Shown here: in pieces, positions 54,352 to 63,205 of the stretch
Numbering within the stretch: position 1 is the stretch's first letter
How the letters are laid out: each line of letters begins with the position of its first letter
Assembly (NCBI RefSeq): GCF_000018285.1
Contig: NC_009901.1
Coordinates: forward strand, 4,153,001-4,217,000
DNA: 64,000 nucleotides
Direction: 5' to 3'
Source of the DNA: Shewanella pealeana ATCC 700345
GTDB lineage: Bacteria; Pseudomonadota; Gammaproteobacteria; Enterobacterales; Shewanellaceae
Made by a program: the position numbers and the translations under genes
Notes under the pieces: generated by a model
Told to the model about the DNA's origin: nothing
What the model saw: the letters and a program-made list of their open reading frames with translations, nothing else
Databases searched by the model: none

Positions 54352-55365
54352 CTATCTACGATGTTGCAACTGATTTTCTAAAACTGTCTGCCAGCTATTC
54401 AGCATCTGCTGCCATGCCTGCTCAGCCGACTGGCGCTGTTGGCAATTAATCCGTAACGGCTCAGCATCTAACACTCGGTTGATAGCCCTTTCGATCCCCT
54501 CAACTGATAAGTCATCGATTAACTGATATCCGCCGCCCTTCTGCTTGAGCCACTCGACTTGATCCCCCAAGCCATCTACATTTGCCAAGATCACAGGCTT
54601 ACCCGCCGCGATAGCTTCTAAACAGGTCAAACCAAATGGCTCCCACCGAGAAGGGATGATAACCACATCGCCAGAGTCTAAAAATCGCGCGACATCTTGC
54701 ACCTCACCGATTAGACGTACATGAGGAAGTGGCCTGGCTAAAGCATTTAATGCACTAGCCTCCTCACCCTCTCCAGCTAAGGTCAGGCTCACCCTATCAG
54801 CGGGTAACTTTACCATCGCCTTTATCAGTAAATCGAAACCCTTTTGCCGACTTAACCGCCCACAAGCCACCAGCTTAAGCGGTGAAGAGCATGCTCTGCT
54901 CGGTAAATGTCTAAACTTATCCAGCTCTTTTGCCTGACCCAGGCATACCCTTTTATCTGTTGCGAGGATCTTAAGCTCATCTAACCAATTCACTTGTGCT
55001 TGCGATACCAGCAACACCTTATCCATCAAGCCGTAGCCAAACTTAAGCATGCTATAGAAGCGTTTAGGATGAACCACACATTGCGCCACAAACTCACGGC
55101 TATAGTGATGCTCTTGATAGAGAATCGGCGTGCCAAAATTCGCGAGTTTAAGCGTCAACAGTGCCGGGAACTTTCGCCAGCTAAGTGCGCCGTGTACCAC
55201 TATGATATCGGCGGTGTAACGTCTAAAGGAGGGGAATGAGAAACGTCTATGAATTAACTTAAACCTAAAGAGTTGATTCAACTTTGAGGCTGCCAGACTC
55301 TCTAGCGCCAAGTTGACGCCACCAAGTTTGTTATCATCAATAAGATGGATGACGGTTGGCTGCAA
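54352..55365 (-). CDS. Glycosyltransferase family 4-type protein
   Basis: The C-terminal half carries the GT-B signature of GT4 enzymes: LVACGRLSRQKGFDLLIKAM near residue 163, LTLAGEGEE near 194, and the donor-binding EPFGLTCLEAIAAGKPVI motif near 245-262, with its E-x7-E pattern. The N-terminal half has a Rossmann-like start (VIHLIDDNKLGGVNLALESLA). It probably transfers a sugar from a nucleotide donor to a surface glycan or lipid. The start is TTG with AAGGA six bases upstream. No other sugar genes are close by. Confidence 0.9.
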   Translation of the reverse strand: MQPTVIHLIDDNKLGGVNLALESLAASKLNQLFRFKLIHRRFSFPSFRRYTADIIVVHGALSWRKFPALLTLKLANFGTPILYQEHHYSREFVAQCVVHPKRFYSMLKFGYGLMDKVLLVSQAQVNWLDELKILATDKRVCLGQAKELDKFRHLPSRACSSPLKLVACGRLSRQKGFDLLIKAMVKLPADRVSLTLAGEGEEASALNALARPLPHVRLIGEVQDVARFLDSGDVVIIPSRWEPFGLTCLEAIAAGKPVILANVDGLGDQVEWLKQKGGGYQLIDDLSVEGIERAINRVLDAEPLRINCQQRQSAEQAWQQMLNSWQTVLENQLQHRR

Positions 55366-55568
55366 AGTGAATCCTTAATTAATCAGTTCCTTTTACTTAA
55401 TACAAGTTAAGTTAAAGAAAAACTAACTCATTTGAAAGCATTGTTTTACTCAGTGCTCCTACCCGCTTCAGCAAATCGGCATAAGGCCACGCAGAAAGGA
55501 AACAGCCAAATCTTTGCAGCCTCTAATCTTTACCTTGGTGCTTTAAGGGGCGATATAAAATGACTTTT

Positions 55569-55961
55569 CTATAGCTTCTCTATGCCTCGAAATGAATCGG
55601 CTAACTCTTGAACTTCCCCTGTTTCGTGAAGCCATAGGTAAACGATATCTCTGAATTTGTCATTATCTCTCAGAAAAATCATTTGGTCGCCGAGACCATT
55701 TCCCGCTATTGCTAAAGCGCCCTCAGGGAAGCTCCCAAAGCCACGACACGAAGACGTTTCAACGATAATGTGGTTGCAGGTGCGAACTAGACGCTTTCTA
55801 TCTGAGGTATCCTTTATTGGATATAACTCCCAATCATCTTCTTCTGTCGAAGCTTCACCACCGTTATCAGCCTTCATAGCCTCTCGGTAATCGTGGGGCA
55901 GTTTTGCGCCCAATTCTAATTCAGTATTCGATAACTGAACTTCTGATAGGTTAAAAGGCAC
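55569..55961 (-). CDS. SMI1/KNR4 (SUKH) family protein
   Basis: The 130-residue protein matches the SUKH fold: ELELGAKLPHDYREAMKADNGG at the N-terminus, WELYPIKDTSD in the middle, and FPEGALAIAGNGLGDQMIFL followed by VYLWLHETGEVQELADSF. Bacterial members are often immunity proteins against toxins with nuclease or deaminase activity. No toxin gene is adjacent, so here it is either an orphan immunity protein or has a housekeeping role. The start is GTG with AGGAG six bases upstream. Confidence 0.85.
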   Translation of the reverse strand: MPFNLSEVQLSNTELELGAKLPHDYREAMKADNGGEASTEEDDWELYPIKDTSDRKRLVRTCNHIIVETSSCRGFGSFPEGALAIAGNGLGDQMIFLRDNDKFRDIVYLWLHETGEVQELADSFRGIEKL

Positions 55962-56368
55962 CTATATCTCCTAAGCTATAACATTTTAATATGAGGCACA
56001 CCCGTTTTGCCGATCGCTGCTGGGAAATGGCTACTAAATTATTAATTAAAACCAATTTAATAACAATAGCTTAGATGATAATTTAGAGTTGAATTTAAGA
56101 TTCCTTTGGCAAAAATGCGCTTACAGACTTTGCTTGTCCTGTTACCACTGATACTCAAGCGCACACTTACATCTTTATGATTTAGCATATTTTTCATAAC
56201 TCCCACTCTAGTCAAAGTGTAAAATTGACATTGATGCCACAGACCTAAATACTGTTAAAAAGACACACTCTAGTAGCCTATATGCATGCACTAGAAATCA
56301 GCACACTGGAATGTGCGCACTAGAAAACTCGCACAAGGTTAACGATTTAACCTGAAATTGGAGCACCC
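55962..56368. other. norR upstream region with short direct repeats
   Basis: CACTCTAGT occurs at 56204-56212 and 56266-56274; GCACTAGAAA occurs at 56288-56297 and 56317-56326, 29 bases apart. The repeats lie within 165 bases of the norR start. They could be protein-binding sites. No gene is seen in the stretch. Confidence 0.5.
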
Positions 56369-57919
56369 ATGGCACTGAGTCAAAGCGACCTTACCCGTAT
56401 TGCACTGGATATCACTTCAGGCTTGTCCGACCATGACAGATTCTCAAGGCTACTCGATACAGTGAGGCAAACTCTGCACTGTGACGCCGCCGCGCTGCTG
56501 CAATTTACTGGGCGACAATTTACGCCGCTGGCGATCGATGGTTTGAGCCCCGACGTGCTAGGCAGGCGCTTTATCTTAAGCGAGCATCCAAGGCTCGAGG
56601 CCATTGCTCGTGCTGGCGATGTGGTGAGATTTCCTGCCGACAGTGAACTACCCGACCCTTATGATGGTTTAATCCCTCATCAAGAAGATCATTTGATGGT
56701 GCATGCCTGTATTGGTCTGCCTTTAGTCGCTGACGGCGCGCTTATCGGCGCGGTCACTATCGATGGTTTCGACCCTGAGCAGTTCAACGATTTTAGCGAT
56801 AAAGAGCTACGCACCTTAAGTGCTATCGCTTCGGCATCACTGAATAACGCCCTGCTTATTGAGAAGCTAGAAAAACAGGCGCTGCAGTCGCAAGAGCCAT
56901 CATCATTTAATCACAGCAGCGACAGTGAAGTTGAAATGATTGGCCAATCACCTGCCATGCTAGCGATGAAAAATGAGCTTAAGGTAGTGGCCAGCACCGA
57001 TCTTAACGTGTTGATTTTAGGTGATACAGGTACCGGTAAGGAGCTAGTCGCTAAATCCATCCACCAAGGTTCTCCCCGTTCAAGCAAGTCTCTGGTTTAT
57101 CTTAACTGCGCAGCATTACCAGAATCTGTCGCCGAAAGTGAGCTGTTCGGTCATGTAAAAGGGGCCTTTACTGGCGCTATCAGCCACCGTAGTGGTAAGT
57201 TTGAAATCGCCGATAAGGGCACACTATTTTTAGATGAAATAGGCGAGTTACCGCTGTCATTACAGTCTAAATTGCTGCGAGTATTACAGTATGGCGACTT
57301 GCAAAAAGTCGGCTCAGATAAAAGCCTAAAAGTGGATGTGCGGATCATTGCCGCTACCAATAAAGATCTCAAACAAGAAGTGTTAGCGGGTCGTTTTAGA
57401 GCCGACCTTTACCACAGACTCAGTGTATTTCCCGTTATAGTGCCGCCTCTAAAAGAGCGCGAAGGTGACATTATTTTACTGAGCGGTTTCTTCGTCGAGC
57501 GCAGCAGAGGGAAATTGGGTCTAAAGAGCCTTAGACTCAGCCCAGATAGCATAAAATTGCTAAACAGTTACGACTGGCCCGGTAATGTGCGAGAACTCGA
57601 ACATGTATTGCACCGCGCCGCGGTGTTAGCTCGCGCCCAAGCCCAATCTAACATTGCACTGATCACGCCGCAGCACTTTGATTTTTATAATCAACAAGCA
57701 AAAAATATCGCAGCAGTGCCCCCTAGTATCGGCTCTAAATCAGTCTTACAGTCAACAAAGACTGAGCAAACTCTTAAGCTGGCAACCGAAGCATTTCAGG
57801 CGCAATATATTCGCCAAGCATTAGCTGCCAACGGCCATAACTGGGCGGCAACCGCAAGGGCACTCGATGTCGACTCGGGCAACCTACACCGCCTAGCAAA
57901 GCGCATCGGCATAAAATAA
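56369..57919 (+). CDS. norR: Nitric oxide-responsive sigma-54 activator NorR
   Basis: The 516-residue protein has a GAF domain at about 20-165 with the [11 protein letters not shown] and HACIGLPL segments that form the NO-sensing non-haem iron site in NorR. The AAA+ domain follows, with Walker A GDTGTGKE near 218 and the sigma-54 contact loop GAFTGA at 265-270, and a Fis-type helix-turn-helix ends the protein ([22 protein letters not shown]). It normally activates NO-detoxification genes such as norVW or hcp. No such gene lies in this window, so its targets are elsewhere. GGAG precedes the ATG. Confidence 0.93.
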   Translation: MALSQSDLTRIALDITSGLSDHDRFSRLLDTVRQTLHCDAAALLQFTGRQFTPLAIDGLSPDVLGRRFILSEHPRLEAIARAGDVVRFPADSELPDPYDGLIPHQEDHLMVHACIGLPLVADGALIGAVTIDGFDPEQFNDFSDKELRTLSAIASASLNNALLIEKLEKQALQSQEPSSFNHSSDSEVEMIGQSPAMLAMKNELKVVASTDLNVLILGDTGTGKELVAKSIHQGSPRSSKSLVYLNCAALPESVAESELFGHVKGAFTGAISHRSGKFEIADKGTLFLDEIGELPLSLQSKLLRVLQYGDLQKVGSDKSLKVDVRIIAATNKDLKQEVLAGRFRADLYHRLSVFPVIVPPLKEREGDIILLSGFFVERSRGKLGLKSLRLSPDSIKLLNSYDWPGNVRELEHVLHRAAVLARAQAQSNIALITPQHFDFYNQQAKNIAAVPPSIGSKSVLQSTKTEQTLKLATEAFQAQYIRQALAANGHNWAATARALDVDSGNLHRLAKRIGIK

Positions 57920-57947
57920 CTCGGACGTTAAAGAGGGTTAAAAGGAA

Positions 57948-59420
57948 TTGAAACGATTAATATTCATCAACAAAGCGAAAAACTATATCACCACAGTGAC
58001 TGTGGCAGCCCTGTCGACATTGGCGATCAGTTTACCTGTTAGTGCGCTAACCAAAACTGAGCCTGCTGCCTGCAATCTAAATAAACTCGCTCAGCCCCTC
58101 TACGAAGTTGAGCAGAGAATTCAATATCGTCAGCTGGATAATGGTCTGCAAGTGCGCACCCTGCCCCTTAAAAATACTCAAGCCGTGTCAATCGCTAGCC
58201 AGTTTGATGTGGGCTCGCGCAATGAAGTTAAGGGTCAAGCCGGTTATGCCCACCTGTTTGAACACATGCTGTTTAAAGGCAGTAAGCATGCACCGGGTGA
58301 TAGCTATACCCAGACCATGAGCGCCTTAAGCGGCCAGTTTAATGCCAGCACCTTTTTCGATTTCACCAATTATTACTTAACCATCCCCTCCCAAGCACTC
58401 GAACTGAGCCTATGGCTAGAAGCCGACCGCTTTCGCTACCCAAGCTTGAATGAAACCACAGTTAAAAATCAACAAGGCGCGGTGCTTGAAGAGATGGCCA
58501 CCAGCATAGATAACCAGCCCTATGTGCGCAAAGCGATGGAGTTTTTATTGTCTCAGGTTGAAGGGACGCCCTATGGTCATGCGGTTATCGGCAGTGTGGC
58601 TGATGTCAAAGCTGCCACACCACAAAGCTTAAATGCGTTTCATCAACGCTATTACCGCCCCGACGCCATGCAGCTAAGTTTAGTGGGCGATATCCCTAAG
58701 CAGACTCAGGATTGGATAGATGCGCAGTTTAGCGATTGGCAGGCGCCTGATATCGAGCTGACTCAAATGGATGATCTTAAGGTTTCGCCAAAGCCAGTAT
58801 ATGGCGAAATCGTCGACGAGCGTGGCCCTTGGCCTGCGGTGCTATTTGCTTGGCACACAGTTGGCTCAAACTCAAAAGATGCCGCGGGCCTTGCACTGCT
58901 GGAAGCTTATCTGTTTCAAAACAAGAGCAGTCTAATTCAAGGTACTAGCCTTAGCGATCCCGACCAACTGCTGAGTTACTCGATCCCGTTGACCATGACC
59001 CATCACGGCATGACCAATCTGGTACTCGTGCCCCGCGCCCGCACCTCCCTCGATAAGCTCAGTAAGAATGTCGAGTCACTGATAGCCTCTGTCGCCGCGC
59101 AGACCCTAGATGATGCACACCTATGCCAGTTAAAACAAATTTGGCTCAATAAGGCGTTATCCACTTTAGACTCCCCCTCTCGGCTAGCGAGAAGCCTTTC
59201 GGCAACTCAACCCCGAGATAAACTCCATCCGCTTACCGGGCCATGGCAACGTATCGATGCCGTTAGCGCTAAAGAGCTTCAAGCCATCGCCCAGAGGTAC
59301 TTTATCGGCAATACCGTGCGGCTGGATCTGCTGCCCCCTTGGTATATTCGCGCCACTAAATCGATTCTTGAGTTGTTACCTAAAGAGATGAGCGATAGCC
59401 TTGAAGAGAGTGTAATGTGA
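57948..59420 (+). CDS. M16-family zinc metallopeptidase (catalytic member)
   Basis: A signal peptide-like start (KRLIFINKAKNYITTVTVAA... ending PVSA) precedes the M16 domain. The inverted zinc motif HLFEH is at residues 102-106 and the third ligand is a Glu at 181 or 182 (VLEEMATS), 75 residues on. It probably degrades peptides in the periplasm together with the next gene product. The start is a TTG whose nearest ribosome site is AGAGGG ten bases upstream, so the start is uncertain. It lies 28 bases after norR and overlaps the next gene. Confidence 0.9.
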   Translation: MKRLIFINKAKNYITTVTVAALSTLAISLPVSALTKTEPAACNLNKLAQPLYEVEQRIQYRQLDNGLQVRTLPLKNTQAVSIASQFDVGSRNEVKGQAGYAHLFEHMLFKGSKHAPGDSYTQTMSALSGQFNASTFFDFTNYYLTIPSQALELSLWLEADRFRYPSLNETTVKNQQGAVLEEMATSIDNQPYVRKAMEFLLSQVEGTPYGHAVIGSVADVKAATPQSLNAFHQRYYRPDAMQLSLVGDIPKQTQDWIDAQFSDWQAPDIELTQMDDLKVSPKPVYGEIVDERGPWPAVLFAWHTVGSNSKDAAGLALLEAYLFQNKSSLIQGTSLSDPDQLLSYSIPLTMTHHGMTNLVLVPRARTSLDKLSKNVESLIASVAAQTLDDAHLCQLKQIWLNKALSTLDSPSRLARSLSATQPRDKLHPLTGPWQRIDAVSAKELQAIAQRYFIGNTVRLDLLPPWYIRATKSILELLPKEMSDSLEESVM

Positions 59421-61021
59421 TGCAATCAATTAAAAATCTTAGCTTTTTAGCACTAGCTTGTAGTCTCATTATCAGTGCGCTTGGTTGCCAGCAGACTCAG
59501 ATAGCCTTTACGCCAAAAGCAGCCCCCAAGTTACCTGTGTTTGACAAACTAACTGGCGCACCTGAAATTGCGCCGCTTAAGTTTCAGCAAACGTCTCTGT
59601 CTAAGCTTGTGCCTGTTAGCCCTAAACTGGATTTATATCTGTTTGATGACACCCTCTCGGGCCTTAACCACCTATCTTTAGTGGCCTACAGCAAGTTGCC
59701 TATGGAAAATCTAGATGTGTTGCTACAAGCCTTTGATGAGAAAAGGGCTTGGCTAGTACAGCAATCGACACTTGCCTGCGCCGAGAGCCTGAATATCCGC
59801 CCGACCATGCACAGCCTGACCATTAGCATTGACTGCCCCGACTCGCCAATCTTAGCCAGCGAGCTGTTGATGCAGTTTTGGCAAGCCGATGACGTTAATC
59901 AAATGGGCAGCTTTGATGAAATAGACATAGCTAACGTACGGCGTCAGCTCAAATTGGCCAAACACATCAACGCCTACAGCGGCGCCGAAATCGATGATGT
60001 GTGGGCCAAGAAAATCTTGGGTAAGCAGCATGTTTATAATCAAGCGCTCAACGATAAAACCCTTGCCGATGAGTTGGATTTAAGCAGCCTTAACCAAGTT
60101 AGAGACAAGATTTTAGCGCAGTCTAACTGGGCTTTTTTTGCTAATCGCAGTCTTGAACAAGACCAAGGGTTTACCTTGGCTGTGACTCAACAGTTTGAAT
60201 CGTTAATGTCTATAGCGTCTAAGGCCGAACTATCAAACTCTAAAGCGAATTCCGAAGCTTATTCAGAAGCTAACTCAGAAAAAAGCACTGACTCTGCCAC
60301 TATCTCCGGCTCAGCAATAAACACCAGAACCGAAACAAGCACCAGCGCAGATATTCCTCCGAGCAATAATAACAAGACCTTATACCTTATCGATGTGCCC
60401 GGCAGCGTACAAACACAAGTGCGTATAGGCTATCCTCTGGGGAACATGCTAGATGGCAGCGATAATGATAACGATAAAAGTATCGATAGCGCTCAAGACT
60501 GTAAGCTACTGGCCAGCTGGCTTGGGCGCAGTTTCTCAGGTCGCTTATATTACGACCTACGCGAGATTCGCGGCTTAACCTATGGCATCTATGGTCGCTG
60601 CTTCGACAATCCACTATCACGTACACTTAAGTTTTATGGCAGCACTAAACTTGAACACTCCGGTGCCTTTATTAGTGGCGTGCTCGACCATTTAGCGCTG
60701 ACCACAGACTCAACAGCATCGCTTGATGAACTAACGGCGTTAAAGACCTACCTCACCAGTCAACAGATCCTGCGTCAGGCGAACTTTCGCGCCGTCGAGG
60801 CCGATACCATCAAGCAACTTATCCGCGGCGTTTCACCTGAGCAGGAGCTGGCTCAAAACCAACGACTCAGCAAGTTAACCCCTGAGCAATTACAACAGAT
60901 TGCCCGTTCGGTGTTTTTAAACACGCCTTATATCGTGATCCGTGGTGATAGGGATAAAATAGAAGCCGACTTAAAACATAAGCTTGCCGATTGGAACATA
61001 GTCGAAGTCGTGGCTGACTAG
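59420..61021 (+). CDS. M16-family lipoprotein without the zinc motif (partner subunit)
   Basis: The ATG at 59420 overlaps the stop of the catalytic M16 gene (TGATG), so the two are coupled. A lipoprotein signal (MQSIKNLSFLALACSLIISALGC, Cys23) precedes M16-like halves with RLYYDLREIRGLTYGIYG near 370-390, the typical second-half motif. No HxxEH is present, so this subunit is not catalytic, as in other paired M16 systems (PqqL-like or bacterial processing peptidase pairs). A Ser/Ala/Asn/Glu/Thr-rich low-complexity linker spans about residues 270-320. It would anchor the complex in a membrane. Confidence 0.88.
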   Translation: MQSIKNLSFLALACSLIISALGCQQTQIAFTPKAAPKLPVFDKLTGAPEIAPLKFQQTSLSKLVPVSPKLDLYLFDDTLSGLNHLSLVAYSKLPMENLDVLLQAFDEKRAWLVQQSTLACAESLNIRPTMHSLTISIDCPDSPILASELLMQFWQADDVNQMGSFDEIDIANVRRQLKLAKHINAYSGAEIDDVWAKKILGKQHVYNQALNDKTLADELDLSSLNQVRDKILAQSNWAFFANRSLEQDQGFTLAVTQQFESLMSIASKAELSNSKANSEAYSEANSEKSTDSATISGSAINTRTETSTSADIPPSNNNKTLYLIDVPGSVQTQVRIGYPLGNMLDGSDNDNDKSIDSAQDCKLLASWLGRSFSGRLYYDLREIRGLTYGIYGRCFDNPLSRTLKFYGSTKLEHSGAFISGVLDHLALTTDSTASLDELTALKTYLTSQQILRQANFRAVEADTIKQLIRGVSPEQELAQNQRLSKLTPEQLQQIARSVFLNTPYIVIRGDRDKIEADLKHKLADWNIVEVVAD

Positions 61022-61038
61022 TTTATGTGGCCATGGCC

Positions 61039-61074
61039 GTGACTGTTGCTGTGACTGTGACGGTTGCTGTTATG
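61039..61074 (+). repeat. Two 18-bp tandem repeats upstream of the parM-like gene
   Basis: GTGACTGTTGCTGTGACT and GTGACGGTTGCTGTTATG are adjacent and identical at 14 of 18 positions. They lie 145-180 bases before the parM start, where a parC-like centromere would be expected. Shorter TGCAA motifs (61134, 61143, 61186) lie between them and the gene. Confidence 0.5.
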
Positions 61075-61218
61075 GCGATTAATCACCCGCAAAGTTCACC
61101 TTTTATTCAGCCAACAGTTGCAGCCCAATTAAATGCAATAATTTGCAAAATAGATTTCAGTTCCTGACAAACCCGGTCGCTCTAATATGCAAAATTGGGT
61201 TTATTTATAGGAACACTC

Positions 61219-62232
61219 ATGCATTCAAGCATCATGAAATTCGCCATCGACGATGGCTCGACCAACGTTAAGATCAGCTGGCTTGAGGACGGTCAAGTGC
61301 GTAGCGTAACCTCGCCCAACTCATTTCGTAAGGACTGGAAAAGCGCGGCTTTGCTTAATGATCGTAAGGTATTCAACTACCAAGTTGCATCGACTAAATA
61401 TACCTACGACGCCACATCCGATAAGGCACTGTCGACGACTCATGTCGCCTTCCAATATGACGATTTGAACCTACTTTCTGTGCACCATGCGCTATTACAG
61501 ACTGGCGTAAAGCCTTGCCCGGTCAGTATTCTTGTCACTCTGCCGATCACTGAGTATTACCAGGCCGACGATTGCCAGAAAAACGAAGAAAATATCGCCC
61601 GCAAGAAAGCCAACCTGATGCGTGAAATCAGCCTAAACAAGGGCGAGCTATTCACTATCGTCGATGTTGAAGTCCTGCCTGAAAGCTTGCCTGCGGTGCT
61701 GACCACATTGATGGATTCTGGCGTAAATGAATTTACCAAGTCTCTCGTTATCGACTGCGGCGGTACCACGCTAGATATGGGCGTGATTGTCGGCGAGTTC
61801 GACGATGTATCAGCCGTTTATGGCAATGCCGAAATCGGTGTCTCTATGGTGACCAACGCTGCAAGAAAAGCCTTATCTGCTGCCGATAGCGATGCTAGCT
61901 ACTTAGTCGCCAACGAACTGATTAAGCGTCGTCATAACCGTGAATTCGTTGAAGAAGTGATTAACGATATCAGCAAGGTAGACTGGGTACTTGAGCGTAT
62001 CGAAAATAAGATTGCCGAGCTTGGTGCTGCTGTTGCGTACGAAGCCAAGACCTTCACCCGCAATCCAAACCGCATCTACTTAGTGGGTGGCGGCGCCATG
62101 CTGATTGAAACAGCTATTCGTGAAGCTTACCCGTCGCTGGGTGAAAAAATCGTCATGATAAAAGATCCACAAGAGGCGCTATCGCGTGAGATCTGTTGCT
62201 ACCACGCAGCTGATAGCAGCGACGCGGCTTAA
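61219..62232 (+). CDS. parM: ParM/StbA-like actin ATPase
   Basis: This is a clear relative of plasmid R1 ParM: DDGSTNVKISWLEDGQ at 11-26, SPNSFRKDW, KVFNYQV, VHHALLQTGV, TLPITEYY, NIARKKANLMREISLN, and phosphate loop 2 IDCGGTTLDMG near 179-188 with YLVGGGAMLIE near 292. ParM forms ATP-driven filaments that push plasmid copies apart. The ATG at 61219 has TAGGAA five bases upstream. The following gene is probably its adaptor. No plasmid replication gene is seen and the flanks are ordinary chromosomal genes, so its job on a chromosome is open. Confidence 0.92.
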   Translation: MHSSIMKFAIDDGSTNVKISWLEDGQVRSVTSPNSFRKDWKSAALLNDRKVFNYQVASTKYTYDATSDKALSTTHVAFQYDDLNLLSVHHALLQTGVKPCPVSILVTLPITEYYQADDCQKNEENIARKKANLMREISLNKGELFTIVDVEVLPESLPAVLTTLMDSGVNEFTKSLVIDCGGTTLDMGVIVGEFDDVSAVYGNAEIGVSMVTNAARKALSAADSDASYLVANELIKRRHNREFVEEVINDISKVDWVLERIENKIAELGAAVAYEAKTFTRNPNRIYLVGGGAMLIETAIREAYPSLGEKIVMIKDPQEALSREICCYHAADSSDAA

Positions 62233-62241
62233 GAGGTAATT

Positions 62242-62982
62242 ATGCGCATTCGATTCAATGTGGGCCTAGAGCCTGAGCTCTTCGACTCCCACAGCTACGC
62301 CATTAAGTGCTTAAGGCTTTGGCAGCAAGAGGAAAAAGCGCGCAATGATGAGACCGATACAGTGCTACAGCGCCGGATCCAGTTTCATCGTGACCTGTAT
62401 CTGTCGGGCTTATTTCTGCATGAATTGGCGCCGCAGTTGCCGTCCATGCTCACCCAAACCTTGCTGCAGGATAAGGTGAACTGCCAAACCTTGGCATGCC
62501 AAATAAAATCGGCAGGCCTGAGCTTGGAGCCTGCTGCTGAGAGTGGCCTTTCAGAACCGCAGTGGCAAAAACTAAGCGCTATGCTAGAAGCCGCCAGTTC
62601 GGCTAAGCAGCAAAGCGAGCCGTCTAACTTAACTGCCATTGAGCAGCAATTAGCCCAGCTACAACAGCTAATGCTTGACGGGCAAGAACAGCTAAGCTCA
62701 GTGCTCACTCACGCCGAGGCAAGTCACGCTGCATCAAGTAACACAGAGTCAAATCAACCAGAGTTAGGCGCTGAAAATGGCCAGCAACAGGTAGATTTTA
62801 CCAGCCAGTTTAATCAACTTAAGCAGGGCCAAGAAAAGTTAATGGCGCAGATGAAAAGCTTATCTAGCCAATTAGCTCAAGTATCTGGCACTGCTCTTGC
62901 TAATAAGCCAGCTAATGACACTCCCAGTTTAGAGACTCAACTGGAACGCGCTAGACGGGTAAAATCCAAAGGACTCTGGTAG
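62242..62982 (+). CDS. Probable ParR-like adaptor with long coiled-coil C-terminus
   Basis: The protein starts ten bases after parM, the place parR holds in plasmid R1. Its N-terminal 90 residues (MRIRFNVGLEPELFDSHSYAI; then RRIQFHRDLYLSGLFLHELAPQLPSMLTQTLL) follow the order and spacing of the ParR ribbon-helix-helix fold (beta strand then helices with RxxLxxGLxLY). At 246 aa it is twice the usual length: residues 95-230 are rich in Gln, Ser and Glu (IEQQLAQLQQLMLDGQEQ; FNQLKQGQEKLMAQM), looking like coiled coil. The homology was judged by eye and is distant; the position is strong support. Confidence 0.75.
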   Translation: MRIRFNVGLEPELFDSHSYAIKCLRLWQQEEKARNDETDTVLQRRIQFHRDLYLSGLFLHELAPQLPSMLTQTLLQDKVNCQTLACQIKSAGLSLEPAAESGLSEPQWQKLSAMLEAASSAKQQSEPSNLTAIEQQLAQLQQLMLDGQEQLSSVLTHAEASHAASSNTESNQPELGAENGQQQVDFTSQFNQLKQGQEKLMAQMKSLSSQLAQVSGTALANKPANDTPSLETQLERARRVKSKGLW

Positions 62983-63016
62983 CCATTCTTTGGCTTTATA
63001 CCAAGCTTAAAAATAG

Positions 63017-63047
63017 AAAATCCACCTCGTTAGGGTGGATTTTTTTG
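63017..63047 (+). terminator. Terminator after the parM operon
   Basis: AAAATCCACC (63017-63026) and GGTGGATTTT (63034-63043) form a perfect 10-bp stem around TCGTTAG, followed by four more T residues. Confidence 0.93.
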
Positions 63048-63090
63048 GCTTGAACTTTGCGTTCTTTAGCGAGCAAAAAGCAGAGCCAAT

Positions 63091-63143
63091 AAAAAAGCAG
63101 AGCCGAGGCCGAATATCATCAGCCCTGCAAGCTCTGCTCTTTT
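63091..63143 (-). terminator. Probable terminator of dsdA
   Basis: On the minus strand AGCAGAGC (from 63131-63138) pairs with GCTCTGCT (from 63096-63103), followed by a T run (63091-63095). The loop is 27 bases. A second copy of the left arm, AAAAAGCAGAGCC, lies at 63075-63087. Confidence 0.65.
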
Positions 63144-63159
63144 GACGTTAGTAATCTAG

Positions 63160-63189
63160 CTCTACTAACTCTACTAACTCTACTAACTC
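63160..63189. repeat. Tandem 9-bp repeat CTCTACTAA, three copies plus CTC
   Basis: Exact copies start at 63160, 63169 and 63178. The repeat lies just outside the dsdA stop, between the gene and its terminator, so it would be transcribed in the 3' untranslated region. Confidence 0.9.
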
Positions 63190-63205
63190 GAACTTATATG
63201 AAAAA

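Noticed and set aside
61033..61167. Small open frame of 44 codons rich in Val, Thr and Ala
   Set aside because: It is generated by the tandem repeat before parM, has no ribosome site, and the peptide is low in complexity.
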